The notes: a model not told the origin generated them from the sequence alone. A stretch of DNA of 64,000 nucleotides from Pseudalkalibacillus sp051842935 (GCF_051842935.1 NZ_JBPXRR010000001.1:3100001-3164000), one strand, 5' to 3'; shown: positions 41,991 to 51,665, numbered from the stretch's first letter. Made by a program: numbers and translations.

Positions 41991-42183
41991 CTTTTTCAGT
42001 CAAAACTCTCTTCATCTTTCTCACGAACTCTTTTCTTGGAAGCAAGACACTATGTTCGCATCCCATGCATTTAATCCGGATATCCGCACCCAAACGGATG
42101 ACTTTCCAACGATTTTCACCGCACGGATGAGGTTTCTTCATTTCGACTACGTCGTTCAGCTCGAATTCTTTTGTCTGGCTCAT
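41986..42183 (-). CDS. DUF951 small nucleic-acid-binding-like protein
   Basis: The ATG 42181-42183 behind GGAGGGAAAGG gives 65 residues (MSQTKEFELNDVVEMKKPHP...). The features KKPHPCGENRWKVIRLGADI and KCMGCEHSVLLPRKEF place it in DUF951, a family of short proteins always found beside ychF in Firmicutes. The cysteine/histidine pattern could bind zinc. The role is unknown. An alternative start six codons earlier is less well placed. Confidence 0.9.
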   Translation of the reverse strand: MSQTKEFELNDVVEMKKPHPCGENRWKVIRLGADIRIKCMGCEHSVLLPRKEFVRKMKRVLTEKE

Positions 42184-42297
42184 AGCGTCCTTTCCCTCCA
42201 TTCATCTCGAATTGATAACTTTATCTTACAAAAGGTTTACCATTCTCCGCAATACATCTTTCGTTATAGTTCACTCGAAATTCATCTAATTTTTACC

Positions 42298-43326
42298 TTA
42301 CAAGTGTTCTCTGTACCCCTTTTTGTTCATGAAAGGGTACAAAAGGATGGCAGCAAGAATGTAAAGGTTAAGGATGCCGTAAATCGGGTATAAAATCGCT
42401 ATAAGCGTAGAAAATCCAAAGCTTGTCATCGGCATCATGATCAATAATAAAATAGCGCTCATTAACCAGAGTGGTAGGTTAATCGTCTTTCGGAATCTCG
42501 ATATTATGCCGAAAACACCTGATGCCGCTGTCGTATAGATGGCGATCCATAATAGGACCGACATGATTAGCACCCAGAAGTAAGGATAATGCTTCAAGAT
42601 TGCGAACAGCGGTATTTCATATAAGACGATCTCATTTGCGATAGACAACAACGATTGATTGTACAATAACGAGATACCTCCAAGTATGACGCCACTTCCG
42701 ATACTTGCAATGAGAATTTCCCCTTTTCTCTGAATCTGGTTCCCAACAGCTGATAATACAGCAACAAGCGGTAGAATATTCAGTGCCGTAAAAGTGAATG
42801 CGGATGGCCAATTGGCATGATGACGGAAATCAAAGGGAAGTTCGTCCATATGATGTTTCGTGAATACAAATAATACGAACACAAGTAAGATGACGAGGAT
42901 CGGAATGACGAATGCATTCATGGAGATCATACCTTCAACATCCCAGAAAAAGAGTAGAACGAGCAACGCCATAATGAATAAGACACCGAACCAATATGGG
43001 ATGCGGAACGTGTGTAATGTCGCCCCACCCCCAGCTAACATGACGACCGTTGTAGAGAATAAATACAATATGATCAATAGATCGAACACTGTGGTAAGTC
43101 GTGAACCGATGAGCTTTTCCAAAATCGGTCGATAGTGAATGGTTTTTTCTTTGAAACTCATCGACATGATGATATAACAGCAAAAACTGAACAATAGGGA
43201 AAATAGAATGATAGCAAGTACACTTTCTTGACCAAAAAATTGCCACAGCTCCCGGCCTGAGGCATAACCTGCTCCAATGACAGTACCCAATATCAGAAAC
43301 ATCCATTGAAATCCTGCTCTCACCAA
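42298..43326 (-). CDS. YkvI-like multi-pass membrane protein
   Basis: The 342-residue protein is almost entirely hydrophobic, with about ten transmembrane segments. The opening FQWMFLILGTVIGAGYASGR (GAGYASGRE) is typical of the YkvI group within the APC/LeuT-fold transporters. The substrate is unknown. It stands alone on the minus strand, divergent from yyaC. Confidence 0.85.
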   Translation of the reverse strand: MVRAGFQWMFLILGTVIGAGYASGRELWQFFGQESVLAIILFSLLFSFCCYIIMSMSFKEKTIHYRPILEKLIGSRLTTVFDLLIILYLFSTTVVMLAGGGATLHTFRIPYWFGVLFIMALLVLLFFWDVEGMISMNAFVIPILVILLVFVLFVFTKHHMDELPFDFRHHANWPSAFTFTALNILPLVAVLSAVGNQIQRKGEILIASIGSGVILGGISLLYNQSLLSIANEIVLYEIPLFAILKHYPYFWVLIMSVLLWIAIYTTAASGVFGIISRFRKTINLPLWLMSAILLLIMMPMTSFGFSTLIAILYPIYGILNLYILAAILLYPFMNKKGYREHL

Positions 43327-43424
43327 CTCGTTATCCTCCCTAACGTTTAGTATTTATCGGATTTATGTATAACGTCCAAATTTTATCCGTATACTGATAC
43401 TACTATTACAAAGGAGAGGGTCCT

Positions 43425-44042
43425 ATGAATCTAAAACGGAGAATACTTCCAAAAAAACCGTTTCAATATAAAGTTCATCATGAAGATGCGGATGCGATTC
43501 AAGAAATTACCCGTAACCTAGTCAAACTCCTTCCAAATTCAAGACCGATTGTCATTGTTTGCATTGGAACTGATCGTTCGACAGGTGACTCTTTAGGACC
43601 ACTAGTCGGAACGAAGTTGAAAGCGAAACATTCTGCTTATTATGAAGTTTATGGGACCCTTGAAGACCCTGTTCATGCTGTGAATCTCGAGGAAAAACTC
43701 GACCAAATCAAAAAAGAACACATCAATCCGTTCATTATCGGAATTGACGCATGCCTCGGTAAATTAAGCAGTGTCGGGATGGTATCGTTAGGAGAAGGTC
43801 CTGTAAAACCAGGTGCTGCGGTCAAAAAACAGCTACCTCCAGTCGGTGAAATCCACATGACCGGAATCGTCAACGTAAGTGGGTTCATGGAGTACTTCGT
43901 CTTACAAAATACCCGATTGAATCTCGTCATGAAGATGGCTGATCTGATTGCAGAAGGCATCTACTTGTCGAGTTTGAGGAAAAGCTTCCAGAAACGACCA
44001 CCGGAAAGTACAATCACGAAAGATATTGCAGAATTGCATTAA
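43425..44042 (+). CDS. yyaC: YyaC spore-associated putative protease
   Basis: The 205-residue protein has the Gpr-like core VIVCIGTDRSTGDSLGPLVG (about residues 45-64), IIGIDACLGKLSSVGMV and GVNVSGFMEYFVLQNTRL-type segment near the end. YyaC is found only in spore formers and is made in sporulation. Upstream, GTATA (43367-43371) and CGTATAC (43388-43394) with 16 bases between them loosely resemble a forespore sigma-F/G promoter. AAAGGAG precedes the ATG. Confidence 0.93.
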   Translation: MNLKRRILPKKPFQYKVHHEDADAIQEITRNLVKLLPNSRPIVIVCIGTDRSTGDSLGPLVGTKLKAKHSAYYEVYGTLEDPVHAVNLEEKLDQIKKEHINPFIIGIDACLGKLSSVGMVSLGEGPVKPGAAVKKQLPPVGEIHMTGIVNVSGFMEYFVLQNTRLNLVMKMADLIAEGIYLSSLRKSFQKRPPESTITKDIAELH

Positions 44043-44073
44043 AAAAGGCAGACCGTCATGGTCCGCCTTTTTA
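44041..44073. terminator. Bidirectional terminator between yyaC and the DUF554 gene
   Basis: The stem AAAAGGC-A-GACC/GGTC-C-GCCTTTT (one mismatch) has T runs on both strands between convergent genes. Confidence 0.9.
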
Positions 44074-44076
44074 TTT

Positions 44077-44814
44077 TTATAGAGGAATGAATGAGAAAAA
44101 GTCTAAGATGGTGTTTTTATAAGGTAAAAGATAAATCAACACACCTGCTACCACTAAGCTCGGTAGTAGATTCAATACCTTCACATGGATGATCTTCAAC
44201 AGGTTGAGGCCGATGGCACAGATGAGGATTCCACCCGTCGCTGTCAGCTCTGTAATTAACACTTGAAGCTGATCCGGGCTGAACAAGCTCTGGATTTGTG
44301 TTGCCATCAGGGCAATCGTCCCCTGATACAATACGACTGGTACAGCAGAAAAGATGACTCCAAAACCCATCGTGGTCGTAAAGATCATTGAAATGAAGGC
44401 GTCGATCAAAGCCTTCGTATAAAGCACTTCATGGTCAAGTCGCAGACCGCTGTCCAAAGCCCCGACAACCGATAGCGCGCCGATTACGAATACAAGTGTC
44501 GCTGTAACAAATGCTTTTGCGACACTTCCCTCCCGCTTAGCACCAGCTCTCTTTTCAATCCAAGCACCGAGGTTATTAAGATGGTCATCCAGCTTCAAGC
44601 TTTCCCCGATCACCCCTCCAAGTGCGAGACTGATGATCACGATGAGAATATGATTGCTTTGCAGTCCCATTTTGATCCCTAATAAAACAACAGCTAATCC
44701 CATTGCCTGTAGTACGGTCGTTTTTGTGCTTTCAGGGATTTTCGTGAAGATCAAGCCGAACAACGTTCCTAACGCAATGGCTAAACCATTGACAAGTGTC
44801 CCAAGCAGTACCAT
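44077..44814 (-). CDS. DUF554 membrane protein
   Basis: The ATG 44812-44814 lies behind TAGGGGA, giving 245 residues with about seven hydrophobic helices. MVLLGTLVNGLAIALGTLFG at the N-terminus and TATLVFVIGALSVVGALDSG in the middle are DUF554 signatures. Possible transport role; function unknown. B. subtilis has the equivalent gene (yyaD/ydfK group members) in varied places. Between yyaC and spo0J here. Confidence 0.9.
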   Translation of the reverse strand: MVLLGTLVNGLAIALGTLFGLIFTKIPESTKTTVLQAMGLAVVLLGIKMGLQSNHILIVIISLALGGVIGESLKLDDHLNNLGAWIEKRAGAKREGSVAKAFVTATLVFVIGALSVVGALDSGLRLDHEVLYTKALIDAFISMIFTTTMGFGVIFSAVPVVLYQGTIALMATQIQSLFSPDQLQVLITELTATGGILICAIGLNLLKIIHVKVLNLLPSLVVAGVLIYLLPYKNTILDFFSFIPL

Positions 44815-44882
44815 GATTCCCCTACTTTCCATTTATATGACTAAAAAGTAATCGCATTTATCTTTCATAATATTCGAAAAGA

Positions 44883-44906
44883 AAAACCATCGAAGTCGAT
44901 GGTTTT
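44883..44906 (-). terminator. Terminator after spo0J
   Basis: The stem AAAACCATCG/CGATGGTTTT with a short loop is followed by TTTTCG-type T-rich sequence on the minus strand, right after the stop. Confidence 0.87.
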
Positions 44907-44909
44907 GGT

Positions 44910-45758
44910 CTACTCTCTACCTTCTAATAACTCTAATATACGATTCAAGTCGTCCTTTGAAAAGAAGTCGATTTCGATCTTTCCTTTTTGTTTCGTCTGC
45001 TTGATCGTAACAGGTGTTCCAAAACGTTCTCTTAAACTGGATTCTTTTTCTTTAACGAATACGTTCTTTTCAGGTTTCTTTTTCTTTGTTTCACGTGAAA
45101 CATTCTGGTTCAATTGTTGTACAAGAAGTTCCACTTGGCGCACACTCAAGTTGTCCTTCATGATTTTCTGGACGACAGAAGAAACGTGCGTTTTATTTTT
45201 AAGGGATAAAAGTGCTCGTCCATGACCCATCGACAGCTTTTTCTCTGCTAACAATTGTTGTACCAGCGCAGGCAGCTGCAGAAGTCTCAAGTGGTTCGCG
45301 ATATGCGGTCGGCTTTTTCCTAAACGGCTTGCCAACTGTTCTTGCGTTAATTCCAACTCTTGCATGAGGCTGGCATAAGCTTGTCCTTCCTCAATTGGGT
45401 TCAAGTCTTCCCTTTGTAAGTTTTCAATCAATGCGAGTTCCATCATTTTCTGTTCGTTCAAATCTTTTACGAGAACCGGGATTTTTTTCAGGCCGCATTC
45501 CTTGGCTGCACGATATCTGCGCTCGCCGACCACAATTTCATACCCTTTGATGCTTTTCCGAACGACGATGGGCTGCAGAATACCATGCATTTCTATGGAT
45601 TCTTTCAGCTCATTGATGGCATTCTGGTCAAACGTTTTTCTTGGTTGATATGGGTTGGGACGAATGTCACTGAGCTTGATTTCTTGGATCTCTTGTTCGG
45701 TTTCAGATTCATTCGTCGGGAAGAAAGCATTGATTCCTTTTCCTAATCCTCTAGCCAT
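44910..45758 (-). CDS. spo0J: Chromosome-partitioning protein ParB (Spo0J)
   Basis: The 282-residue protein has the CTP-binding N-domain (LSDIRPNPYQPRKTFDQNAI; EIVVGERRYRAAKECGLKKI with the GERRxR motif), a helix-turn-helix domain (LTQEQLASRLGKSRPHIANH, about residues 133-152) and a C-terminal dimer domain. It loads at parS, slides as a clamp and recruits SMC. It overlaps soj by 8 bases. A perfect parS lies inside the gene. Confidence 0.97.
   Translation of the reverse strand: MARGLGKGINAFFPTNESETEQEIQEIKLSDIRPNPYQPRKTFDQNAINELKESIEMHGILQPIVVRKSIKGYEIVVGERRYRAAKECGLKKIPVLVKDLNEQKMMELALIENLQREDLNPIEEGQAYASLMQELELTQEQLASRLGKSRPHIANHLRLLQLPALVQQLLAEKKLSMGHGRALLSLKNKTHVSSVVQKIMKDNLSVRQVELLVQQLNQNVSRETKKKKPEKNVFVKEKESSLRERFGTPVTIKQTKQKGKIEIDFFSKDDLNRILELLEGRE
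45087..45102. promoter_or_regulatory. parS site inside spo0J
   Basis: TGTTTCACGTGAAACA is a perfect 16-bp palindromic parS. It is translated within the linker before the C-terminal domain of Spo0J, the same position as in B. subtilis. Confidence 0.97.
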
Positions 45759-46512
45759 TCGACATCACTTCCTTTGCGAGGTCTAGATACACTTCCGCTC
45801 CCCGAGATTTCGGGTCATAGATAATGATTGGTTTCCCATGGCTGGGTGCTTCACTCAACCGGACATTCCTTGGAATGACAGTACCATACACTTTTTCTTG
45901 GAAATATTTCTTTACTTCTTCGATCACCTGGATGCCAAGATTGGTTCTGGCATCAAACATGGTGAGCAATACACCTTCTATACGTAAATCCGTATTCAAA
46001 TGCTTTTGTACGAGACGGACTGTGTTCAAAAGCTGACTTAAGCCTTCCAGGGCATAGTATTCACACTGGACCGGAATGAGGACTGCATCTGATGCTGTCA
46101 AAGAATTGATCGTCAAAAGCCCTAATGAAGGGGGGCAATCAATGATAATATAATCAAATTGATGATTTACTTGCTCAAGCGCACGTTTCAATCGTACTTC
46201 TCGGGAAATCGTCGGTACGAGTTCGATTTCAGCTCCCGCAAGCTGAATGGAAGAAGGAATGATCGACAAGCCTTCTACATTCGTTTGTTGGATGACTTTT
46301 TGAGCGTCTACATCATCCACCAATACATCATAGATGCATTGATCAATGTCCCCTTTATCTATACCAACACCACTTGTGGCGTTTCCTTGAGGATCGATAT
46401 CAATCATTAACACTTTCTTACCTAGATATGCTAGGCATGCTCCTAAATTCACTGATGTGGTCGTTTTGCCAACTCCGCCCTTTTGATTGGCAATTGCAAT
46501 GACTTTCGCCAC
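45751..46512 (-). CDS. soj: ParA-family ATPase Soj
   Basis: The 253-residue protein has the deviant Walker A IANQKGGVGKTTTSVNLG (residues 7-24), LMIDIDPQGNATSGVGI and a Walker B at IIIDCPPSLG. It works with Spo0J in origin segregation and also acts on DnaA activity. It lies upstream of and overlaps spo0J. Confidence 0.98.
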   Translation of the reverse strand: MAKVIAIANQKGGVGKTTTSVNLGACLAYLGKKVLMIDIDPQGNATSGVGIDKGDIDQCIYDVLVDDVDAQKVIQQTNVEGLSIIPSSIQLAGAEIELVPTISREVRLKRALEQVNHQFDYIIIDCPPSLGLLTINSLTASDAVLIPVQCEYYALEGLSQLLNTVRLVQKHLNTDLRIEGVLLTMFDARTNLGIQVIEEVKKYFQEKVYGTVIPRNVRLSEAPSHGKPIIIYDPKSRGAEVYLDLAKEVMSNG

Positions 46513-46597
46513 GATGTCACCTACCCTTACCCTACAACTACTTTTTCTTATTCTATCATGAATACGGAAAAAGGAATGATAATTTTAATACAAAGAA

Positions 46598-46622
46598 GAC
46601 CAGCTACGGTGTGTAGCCAGCC
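46598..46622 (-). terminator. Possible terminator after noc
   Basis: The minus-strand stem GGCTGGCTAC/GTAGCTGGTC (three wobble pairs) is followed by TTCTTTG. The T run is poor. Confidence 0.5.
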
Positions 46623-46650
46623 CTCTCTATGAATCTATCGTCGATTGTGA

Positions 46651-47535
46651 TTACTTTTTCGGAATACGAATGGTGATCTGATAGCAATCATCCAGGTCCT
46701 CTTCTGTTGTATCGATAGAAAGACCTGTTTGATGGACCATATCGATCGATTGGCGAATCGTATTCATCGCAAGGCGCATATCCTTACTTACCGATTTACG
46801 CTTTGGCTTCGGTTTCGCCTTTTTGTCTGGATCTTCAGCTTCTAATAGCTGCTTGATCCGTTCTTCCGTTTGTTTAACGTTCAGATTGCGTTCCTTAATT
46901 TCCTTCAGTACCTTTTCTTGTTTTTCAGGTACTTTCAATGAAATAAGCGCCCTTGCATGACGTTCTGTTATTTCTTTATTCAAAAGAGCATTTTGGACCG
47001 CATCAGGCAGCTTTAACAAACGAAGCTTATTCGCAATGGTCGATTGCCCTTTGCCCAACCGCTGGGCAAGACTTTCTTGCGTTAAGCCATGAATCTCAAT
47101 CAATTTTGCATACGCTGTCGCTTCTTCAATGGCAGAGAGTTCTTCACGTTGCAAGTTCTCAATAAGCGCAATGGATGCCGTCTGAGACTCGTTGAATTCT
47201 TTGACGATTGCAGGAATCGTCAACCACCCGAGCTTTTGGACTGCACGGAAGCGGCGCTCCCCTGCAATGATCTCATATACATCCTCTCTACGGCGGACAA
47301 CAATAGGCTGTATGATTCCATGTGTTTTAATCGTTTGAGACAATTCTTCTATTCGTTCATCAATAAAGACCGTACGTGGTTGGTATCGGTTCGGGACGAT
47401 TTCTTTGATTGGTATTTGAAGCACTTCTTCGTTTCCACTGAACTCTTCTTCGATCGTTTCATTCTCGACAGTACCCTCTTCAGCCTCAGAAGTCTTTTCT
47501 CCCAGACCAAACAATCGTGAAAACGGATGTTTCAT
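46651..47535 (-). CDS. noc: Nucleoid occlusion protein Noc
   Basis: This 294-residue ParB paralogue lies next to rsmG, the usual place of noc. The N-terminal MKHPFSRLFGLGEKT is the amphipathic membrane-targeting helix that separates Noc from Spo0J. It has IVPNRYQPRTVFIDERIEEL, the CTP motif AGERRFRAVQKLGWL and a helix-turn-helix LTQESLAQRLGKGQSTIANK. Noc blocks division over the nucleoid. I could not find a perfect ATTTCCCGGGAAAT site in the window. Confidence 0.95.
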   Translation of the reverse strand: MKHPFSRLFGLGEKTSEAEEGTVENETIEEEFSGNEEVLQIPIKEIVPNRYQPRTVFIDERIEELSQTIKTHGIIQPIVVRRREDVYEIIAGERRFRAVQKLGWLTIPAIVKEFNESQTASIALIENLQREELSAIEEATAYAKLIEIHGLTQESLAQRLGKGQSTIANKLRLLKLPDAVQNALLNKEITERHARALISLKVPEKQEKVLKEIKERNLNVKQTEERIKQLLEAEDPDKKAKPKPKRKSVSKDMRLAMNTIRQSIDMVHQTGLSIDTTEEDLDDCYQITIRIPKK

Positions 47536-47632
47536 CTCTTACACCACCTTTTTCAAACTCCATACATAACTTTCTACAGGATGTTTCCTATATCCTTTCA
47601 TGAAGAGGCATCTTTCTTCCGACAAAATAGGA

Positions 47633-47648
47633 TGTTTCACGTGAAACT
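47633..47648. promoter_or_regulatory. parS site between noc and rsmG
   Basis: TGTTTCACGTGAAACT matches parS except for the last base. It overlaps the rsmG stop codon by two bases. Confidence 0.9.
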
Positions 47649-48360
47649 ATAGTGGGGATTTGTTTGGCGTACCAGGCTTTCTTGGGTATTTTTTAGGTGT
47701 CGATTTTTGCTTATGAATGAAAATTAAATTCCGTTCGCTCTCTTCAATCGGTAGCTGGAACTGCTCTAAGTTTTCAAATCGGCCGCCTAATTGCGTAATT
47801 GCATTTTTAGCATCTTCCAGTTCTTCTGATGCATTGGCCGCTTTCATTGCTAAAAATGTACCGTTTTCTTTCACAAGCGGTAAACATAATTCCGCTAGCA
47901 CAGAAAGGCGTGCGACGGCACGCGCAGTAACGAGATCATACTGTTCTCTGTGGAATTTGTTTTTTCCGAACGTTTCGGCGCGATCGTGGAAAAAATGCGT
48001 ATTCGTTAGGTTCAATCTTTCAGATAAATGCTCTAAAAACGTCATCCGCTTTTTCAACGAATCAACGATCGTAATGTCTAGATGTGGAAAGCAGATTTTA
48101 ATCGGTATGCTCGGGAAGCCGGCTCCGGCACCAACGTCACACATCTTTTCAATCTGGTTGAAATCGAAATGGAATGCCGCGCTGATCGAGTCGTAGAAGT
48201 GTTTCAAGTACACCCCTTCCCGGTCTGTAATCGCTGTCAAATTCATTTTCTCGTTCCATTCCACTAATGTTTCGTAATATGTATCAAATTGATGAAGCTG
48301 TTCAGGAGAAAGGGTGATCCCTTTCTCCTCCAGCTTTTGTTGGAATTGTTCAATGTTCAT
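47647..48360 (-). CDS. rsmG: 16S rRNA guanine-527 N7-methyltransferase
   Basis: The 237-residue SAM methyltransferase has motif I KMCDVGAGAGFPSIPIKICF (about residues 69-88) and the NLTAITDREGVYLKHFYDS block of GidB. It modifies G527 of 16S rRNA. The C-terminus is a basic tail (KKYPRKPGTPNKSPL). Lies 12 bases after mnmG. Confidence 0.97.
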   Translation of the reverse strand: MNIEQFQQKLEEKGITLSPEQLHQFDTYYETLVEWNEKMNLTAITDREGVYLKHFYDSISAAFHFDFNQIEKMCDVGAGAGFPSIPIKICFPHLDITIVDSLKKRMTFLEHLSERLNLTNTHFFHDRAETFGKNKFHREQYDLVTARAVARLSVLAELCLPLVKENGTFLAMKAANASEELEDAKNAITQLGGRFENLEQFQLPIEESERNLIFIHKQKSTPKKYPRKPGTPNKSPL

Positions 48361-48372
48361 TGGTGCACCTCA

Positions 48373-50262
48373 TTACTTGGCAAGTTTCGCAATCTTTCCT
48401 TGTTCAAGGTAGACGAGCAAAATGGAAATGTCAGATGGGTTCACACCTGAAACTCTGGACGCTTGGCCGACTGAAAGCGGGCGGACTTCAGCTAGCTTCT
48501 GCTTTGCTTCCGTTGCTAGACCATTGATCGCATCATAGTCGATATCTTCAGGGATCTTCTTTTCATCCATTTTCTTCACTTTTTCAACCTGTGCCAGTTG
48601 CTTATCTATATATCCAGCATATTTCGTCTGGATTTCAACCTGCTCCCCTACAACTTCCGGAACCTCTTGATCTGCCGGAGCAATTTCCGCAATTACGTCA
48701 TAAGTGATTTCAGGTCTTCTCAATAATGAAGCTGCACTCATCGGTTCTTTCAGTGCACTACTTCCTGCTTTTTCAAGAATGGCTTGCGTCTGTTCATCCG
48801 GTTTGACGGACGTATGCTCCAGGCGGTTGATTTCCTCAGCAATTTGTTCTTTTTTATAAACAAAGCGTTGGTAACGGTCTTCTGGTACAAGTCCGATCTT
48901 GTAACCAAGCTCGGTTAAACGAAGATCAGCATTATCATGACGGAGCAAGAGACGGTATTCTGCTCTCGATGTAAGCAGACGGTAAGGTTCATTCGTCCCT
49001 TTCGTCACGAGATCGTCAATCAGAACTCCGATATATGCTTCGGAACGATCCAGGATGACTGGATCTTCACCTTGTGATTTTCGTGCAGCATTGATTCCAG
49101 CCATGATTCCTTGACCTGCGGCTTCTTCATATCCGCTTGTGCCGTTCAACTGCCCTGCCGTGAACAGGTTGTTCACCAACTTGGTCTCAAGTGATGGCCA
49201 CAGCTGTGTCGGTACAATCGCATCATATTCAATCGCATATCCAGCGCGCATCATTTCCGCTTTTTCAAGACCCGGAATCGTTGCGAGGATTTTTCGTTGA
49301 ATATCCTCCGGTAGACTCGTCGACAAGCCTTGTACATAGACTTCTTCCGTATTACGTCCTTCCGGCTCCAAGAAAATCTGATGGCGTGGCTTATCATTGA
49401 AACGCACGATTTTATCTTCAATAGAAGGACAATAACGAGGTCCTGTTCCTTGAATCATACCAGAATACATTGGTGAACGTTCCAGGTTCGAGTTAATCAG
49501 TTGATGCGTCACTTCACCTGTGTACGTCAACCAGCAAGGGATTTGATCGGTGATGTATTCCGTCGTCTCATAAGAGAACGCTCGCGGTTTATCATCTCCT
49601 GGCTGGATTTCCGTCTTACTGTAATCAATCGTGTGAGAATTGACACGAGGTGGTGTGCCTGTTTTGAAACGAACCATATTGAAACCAAGCTTCTTCAAGT
49701 CATGAGAAAGGTTGATTGACGGCTGCATGTTGTTCGGTCCGCTTTCATAAGTCAATTCACCGATGATGATCTTCCCTCTCAAGTACGTACCAGTTGTCAC
49801 GACAACGCTGTTCGCATAGTAGGCAGAACCGGTTTTGGTCACGACACCTTTACATACTCCGTCTTCAATGATCAATTCTTCAACCATACCTTGGCGGAGT
49901 GTAAGGTTTTCTTCTTGTTCCATCGTCTTCTTCATTTCATTTTGGTACAGGAATTTATCTGCTTGCGCGCGTAGTGCACGAACAGCAGGTCCTTTTCCTG
50001 TGTTCAACATTTTCATCTGAATGTGGGTCTTATCAATGTTCCTTGCCATTTCCCCACCGAGGGCATCTATTTCACGGACGACAATCCCTTTTGCCGGACC
50101 ACCGACGGATGGGTTACATGGCATATAAGCGATCGTATCCAAATTCAATGTCAGTACGAGGGTTTTCGCCCCCATTCTTGCTGAGGCCAGCGCTGCTTCT
50201 ACTCCTGCATGGCCTGCTCCAACGACAATGACATCAAAGTTTCCCGCATCATATCGTTTCAT
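48373..50262 (-). CDS. mnmG: tRNA uridine-34 carboxymethylaminomethyl-modifying enzyme MnmG
   Basis: The 629-residue FAD protein has the dinucleotide motif VIVVGAGHAGVEAALASARM (residues 10-29), NPSVGGPAKGIVVREIDALG, GLSTSLPEDIQ and the C-terminal helical domain (GLATEAKQKLAEVRPLSVGQ, ASRVSGVNPSDISILLVYLE). It works with MnmE on the wobble uridine of several tRNAs. It follows mnmE by 26 bases. Confidence 0.98.
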   Translation of the reverse strand: MKRYDAGNFDVIVVGAGHAGVEAALASARMGAKTLVLTLNLDTIAYMPCNPSVGGPAKGIVVREIDALGGEMARNIDKTHIQMKMLNTGKGPAVRALRAQADKFLYQNEMKKTMEQEENLTLRQGMVEELIIEDGVCKGVVTKTGSAYYANSVVVTTGTYLRGKIIIGELTYESGPNNMQPSINLSHDLKKLGFNMVRFKTGTPPRVNSHTIDYSKTEIQPGDDKPRAFSYETTEYITDQIPCWLTYTGEVTHQLINSNLERSPMYSGMIQGTGPRYCPSIEDKIVRFNDKPRHQIFLEPEGRNTEEVYVQGLSTSLPEDIQRKILATIPGLEKAEMMRAGYAIEYDAIVPTQLWPSLETKLVNNLFTAGQLNGTSGYEEAAGQGIMAGINAARKSQGEDPVILDRSEAYIGVLIDDLVTKGTNEPYRLLTSRAEYRLLLRHDNADLRLTELGYKIGLVPEDRYQRFVYKKEQIAEEINRLEHTSVKPDEQTQAILEKAGSSALKEPMSAASLLRRPEITYDVIAEIAPADQEVPEVVGEQVEIQTKYAGYIDKQLAQVEKVKKMDEKKIPEDIDYDAINGLATEAKQKLAEVRPLSVGQASRVSGVNPSDISILLVYLEQGKIAKLAK

Positions 50263-50288
50263 ATCGGAACCTCCTAATCGTTCCTAAT

Positions 50289-51665
50289 TTATTTCCCGAG
50301 ACAAAATTGTGAGAATAGCTGATCAATCAAGCTTTCTGATACAGTATCTCCGACAATTTCTCCTAAAATTTCCCAAGTTCTTGTGATATCGATCTGCACC
50401 ATATCGACAGGAAGGCCAGCTTCAATACCATTAAAGGCTTCTTGCAAAGAACGCTTAGCCTGTTTCAGTAACGAAATATGTCTGGAGTTCGACACATAGG
50501 TCATATCTCCTAATTCGACACTACCTGAGAAGAAGAGTTCTTTGATGCTTTCCTCGAGCTCATCAATTCCCTTTTCTTCCTTAATCGACGTACTTACGAC
50601 TGGATGGTCTTCGGCTAACTGTCGAACTTCATCCATGTCGATTCTCGAATCCAGATCAGTTTTATTCACAATGACGATAACATCCATCCCACGAGCTGCT
50701 TCGAACAATTTCCGATCTTCATCTGACAATGGTTCTCCATTGTTCAACAGCAATAAGATCAAGTCTGCTTCTTTCAATACTTGTCGAGAGCGCTCAACTC
50801 CGATCCGTTCGACAATATCTTCTGTCTCTCGTATACCTGCCGTATCGACAAGACGGAGCGGAACACCGCGAACATTTACATATTCCTCTATCACATCACG
50901 TGTCGTACCCGGTATATCCGTAACAATCGCTTTATTTTCATGAACGAGACTGTTCAATAAGGATGATTTCCCGACATTCGGACGACCGATGATAACCGTA
51001 GATAGTCCTTCACGGAGAATTTTCCCCTGTTCTGCAGTTTGAAGGAGCGAGTCGATTTCGCTTTGCACATATCCTAACTTCTCGTTTAAGAGCTGATGCG
51101 TCATTTCCTCTGCATCGTATTCAGGGTAATCGATGTTCACCTCTACATGGGCTACCGTTTCAAGCAATGTTTGACGAAGCGTGTGAATCAATTTAGACAG
51201 TCGACCTTCCATTTGATTCAAAGCGACGTTCATCGCTCGATCGGTTTTGGCGCGGATCAGATCCATGACCGCTTCTGCTTGAGAAAGATCGATTCGACCA
51301 TTCAAGAAAGCTCGTTTCGTGAATTCCCCAGGTTCAGCGAGTCGCGCTCCACCGCTCAAGGCAAGTTCAAGGACCCGGTTCACAGATACAAGCCCACCGT
51401 GACAGTTGATTTCCACCACATCTTCTCGAGTGAAGGTCTTCGGAGCCTTCATGACAGTTACCATGACTTCTTCCGCTTTTTCCCCTGTATCTGGGTCAAT
51501 GATATAGCCATAATGGATCGTATGGCTTTCTACCTCTTTCAACGATTGCTTTCCCCGGAACATTCGATCCGCAATATCCAGCGCATCATCCCCACTCAAA
51601 CGAACGATCGCGATCGCGGCTTCTCCCATAGGAGTCGATATCGCTGTAATCGTATCTCCTTCCAT
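50289..51665 (-). CDS. mnmE: tRNA modification GTPase MnmE
   Basis: I start at ATG 51663-51665, six bases behind GAGGTG, giving 458 residues. The N-terminal folate-binding domain, helical domain and inserted G domain are present: VIIGRPNVGKSSLLNSLVHE (G1), DIPGTTRDVIEEY (G2) and LVDTAGIRET (G3), with VNKTDLD (G4). The C-terminal FCLGK carries the conserved cysteine. A DnaA-box cluster and repeat array 3 lie upstream. Confidence 0.98.
   Translation of the reverse strand: MEGDTITAISTPMGEAAIAIVRLSGDDALDIADRMFRGKQSLKEVESHTIHYGYIIDPDTGEKAEEVMVTVMKAPKTFTREDVVEINCHGGLVSVNRVLELALSGGARLAEPGEFTKRAFLNGRIDLSQAEAVMDLIRAKTDRAMNVALNQMEGRLSKLIHTLRQTLLETVAHVEVNIDYPEYDAEEMTHQLLNEKLGYVQSEIDSLLQTAEQGKILREGLSTVIIGRPNVGKSSLLNSLVHENKAIVTDIPGTTRDVIEEYVNVRGVPLRLVDTAGIRETEDIVERIGVERSRQVLKEADLILLLLNNGEPLSDEDRKLFEAARGMDVIVIVNKTDLDSRIDMDEVRQLAEDHPVVSTSIKEEKGIDELEESIKELFFSGSVELGDMTYVSNSRHISLLKQAKRSLQEAFNGIEAGLPVDMVQIDITRTWEILGEIVGDTVSESLIDQLFSQFCLGK

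Noticed and set aside
41875..42393. 172-codon plus-strand ORF over the parS site and DUF951 gene
   Set aside because: Antisense shadow of DUF951 and the end of the YkvI-like gene, with no family features.
50288..50302. Possible Noc binding site near TTTCCCGAG
   Set aside because: Only half of the ATTTCCCGGGAAAT palindrome is present.
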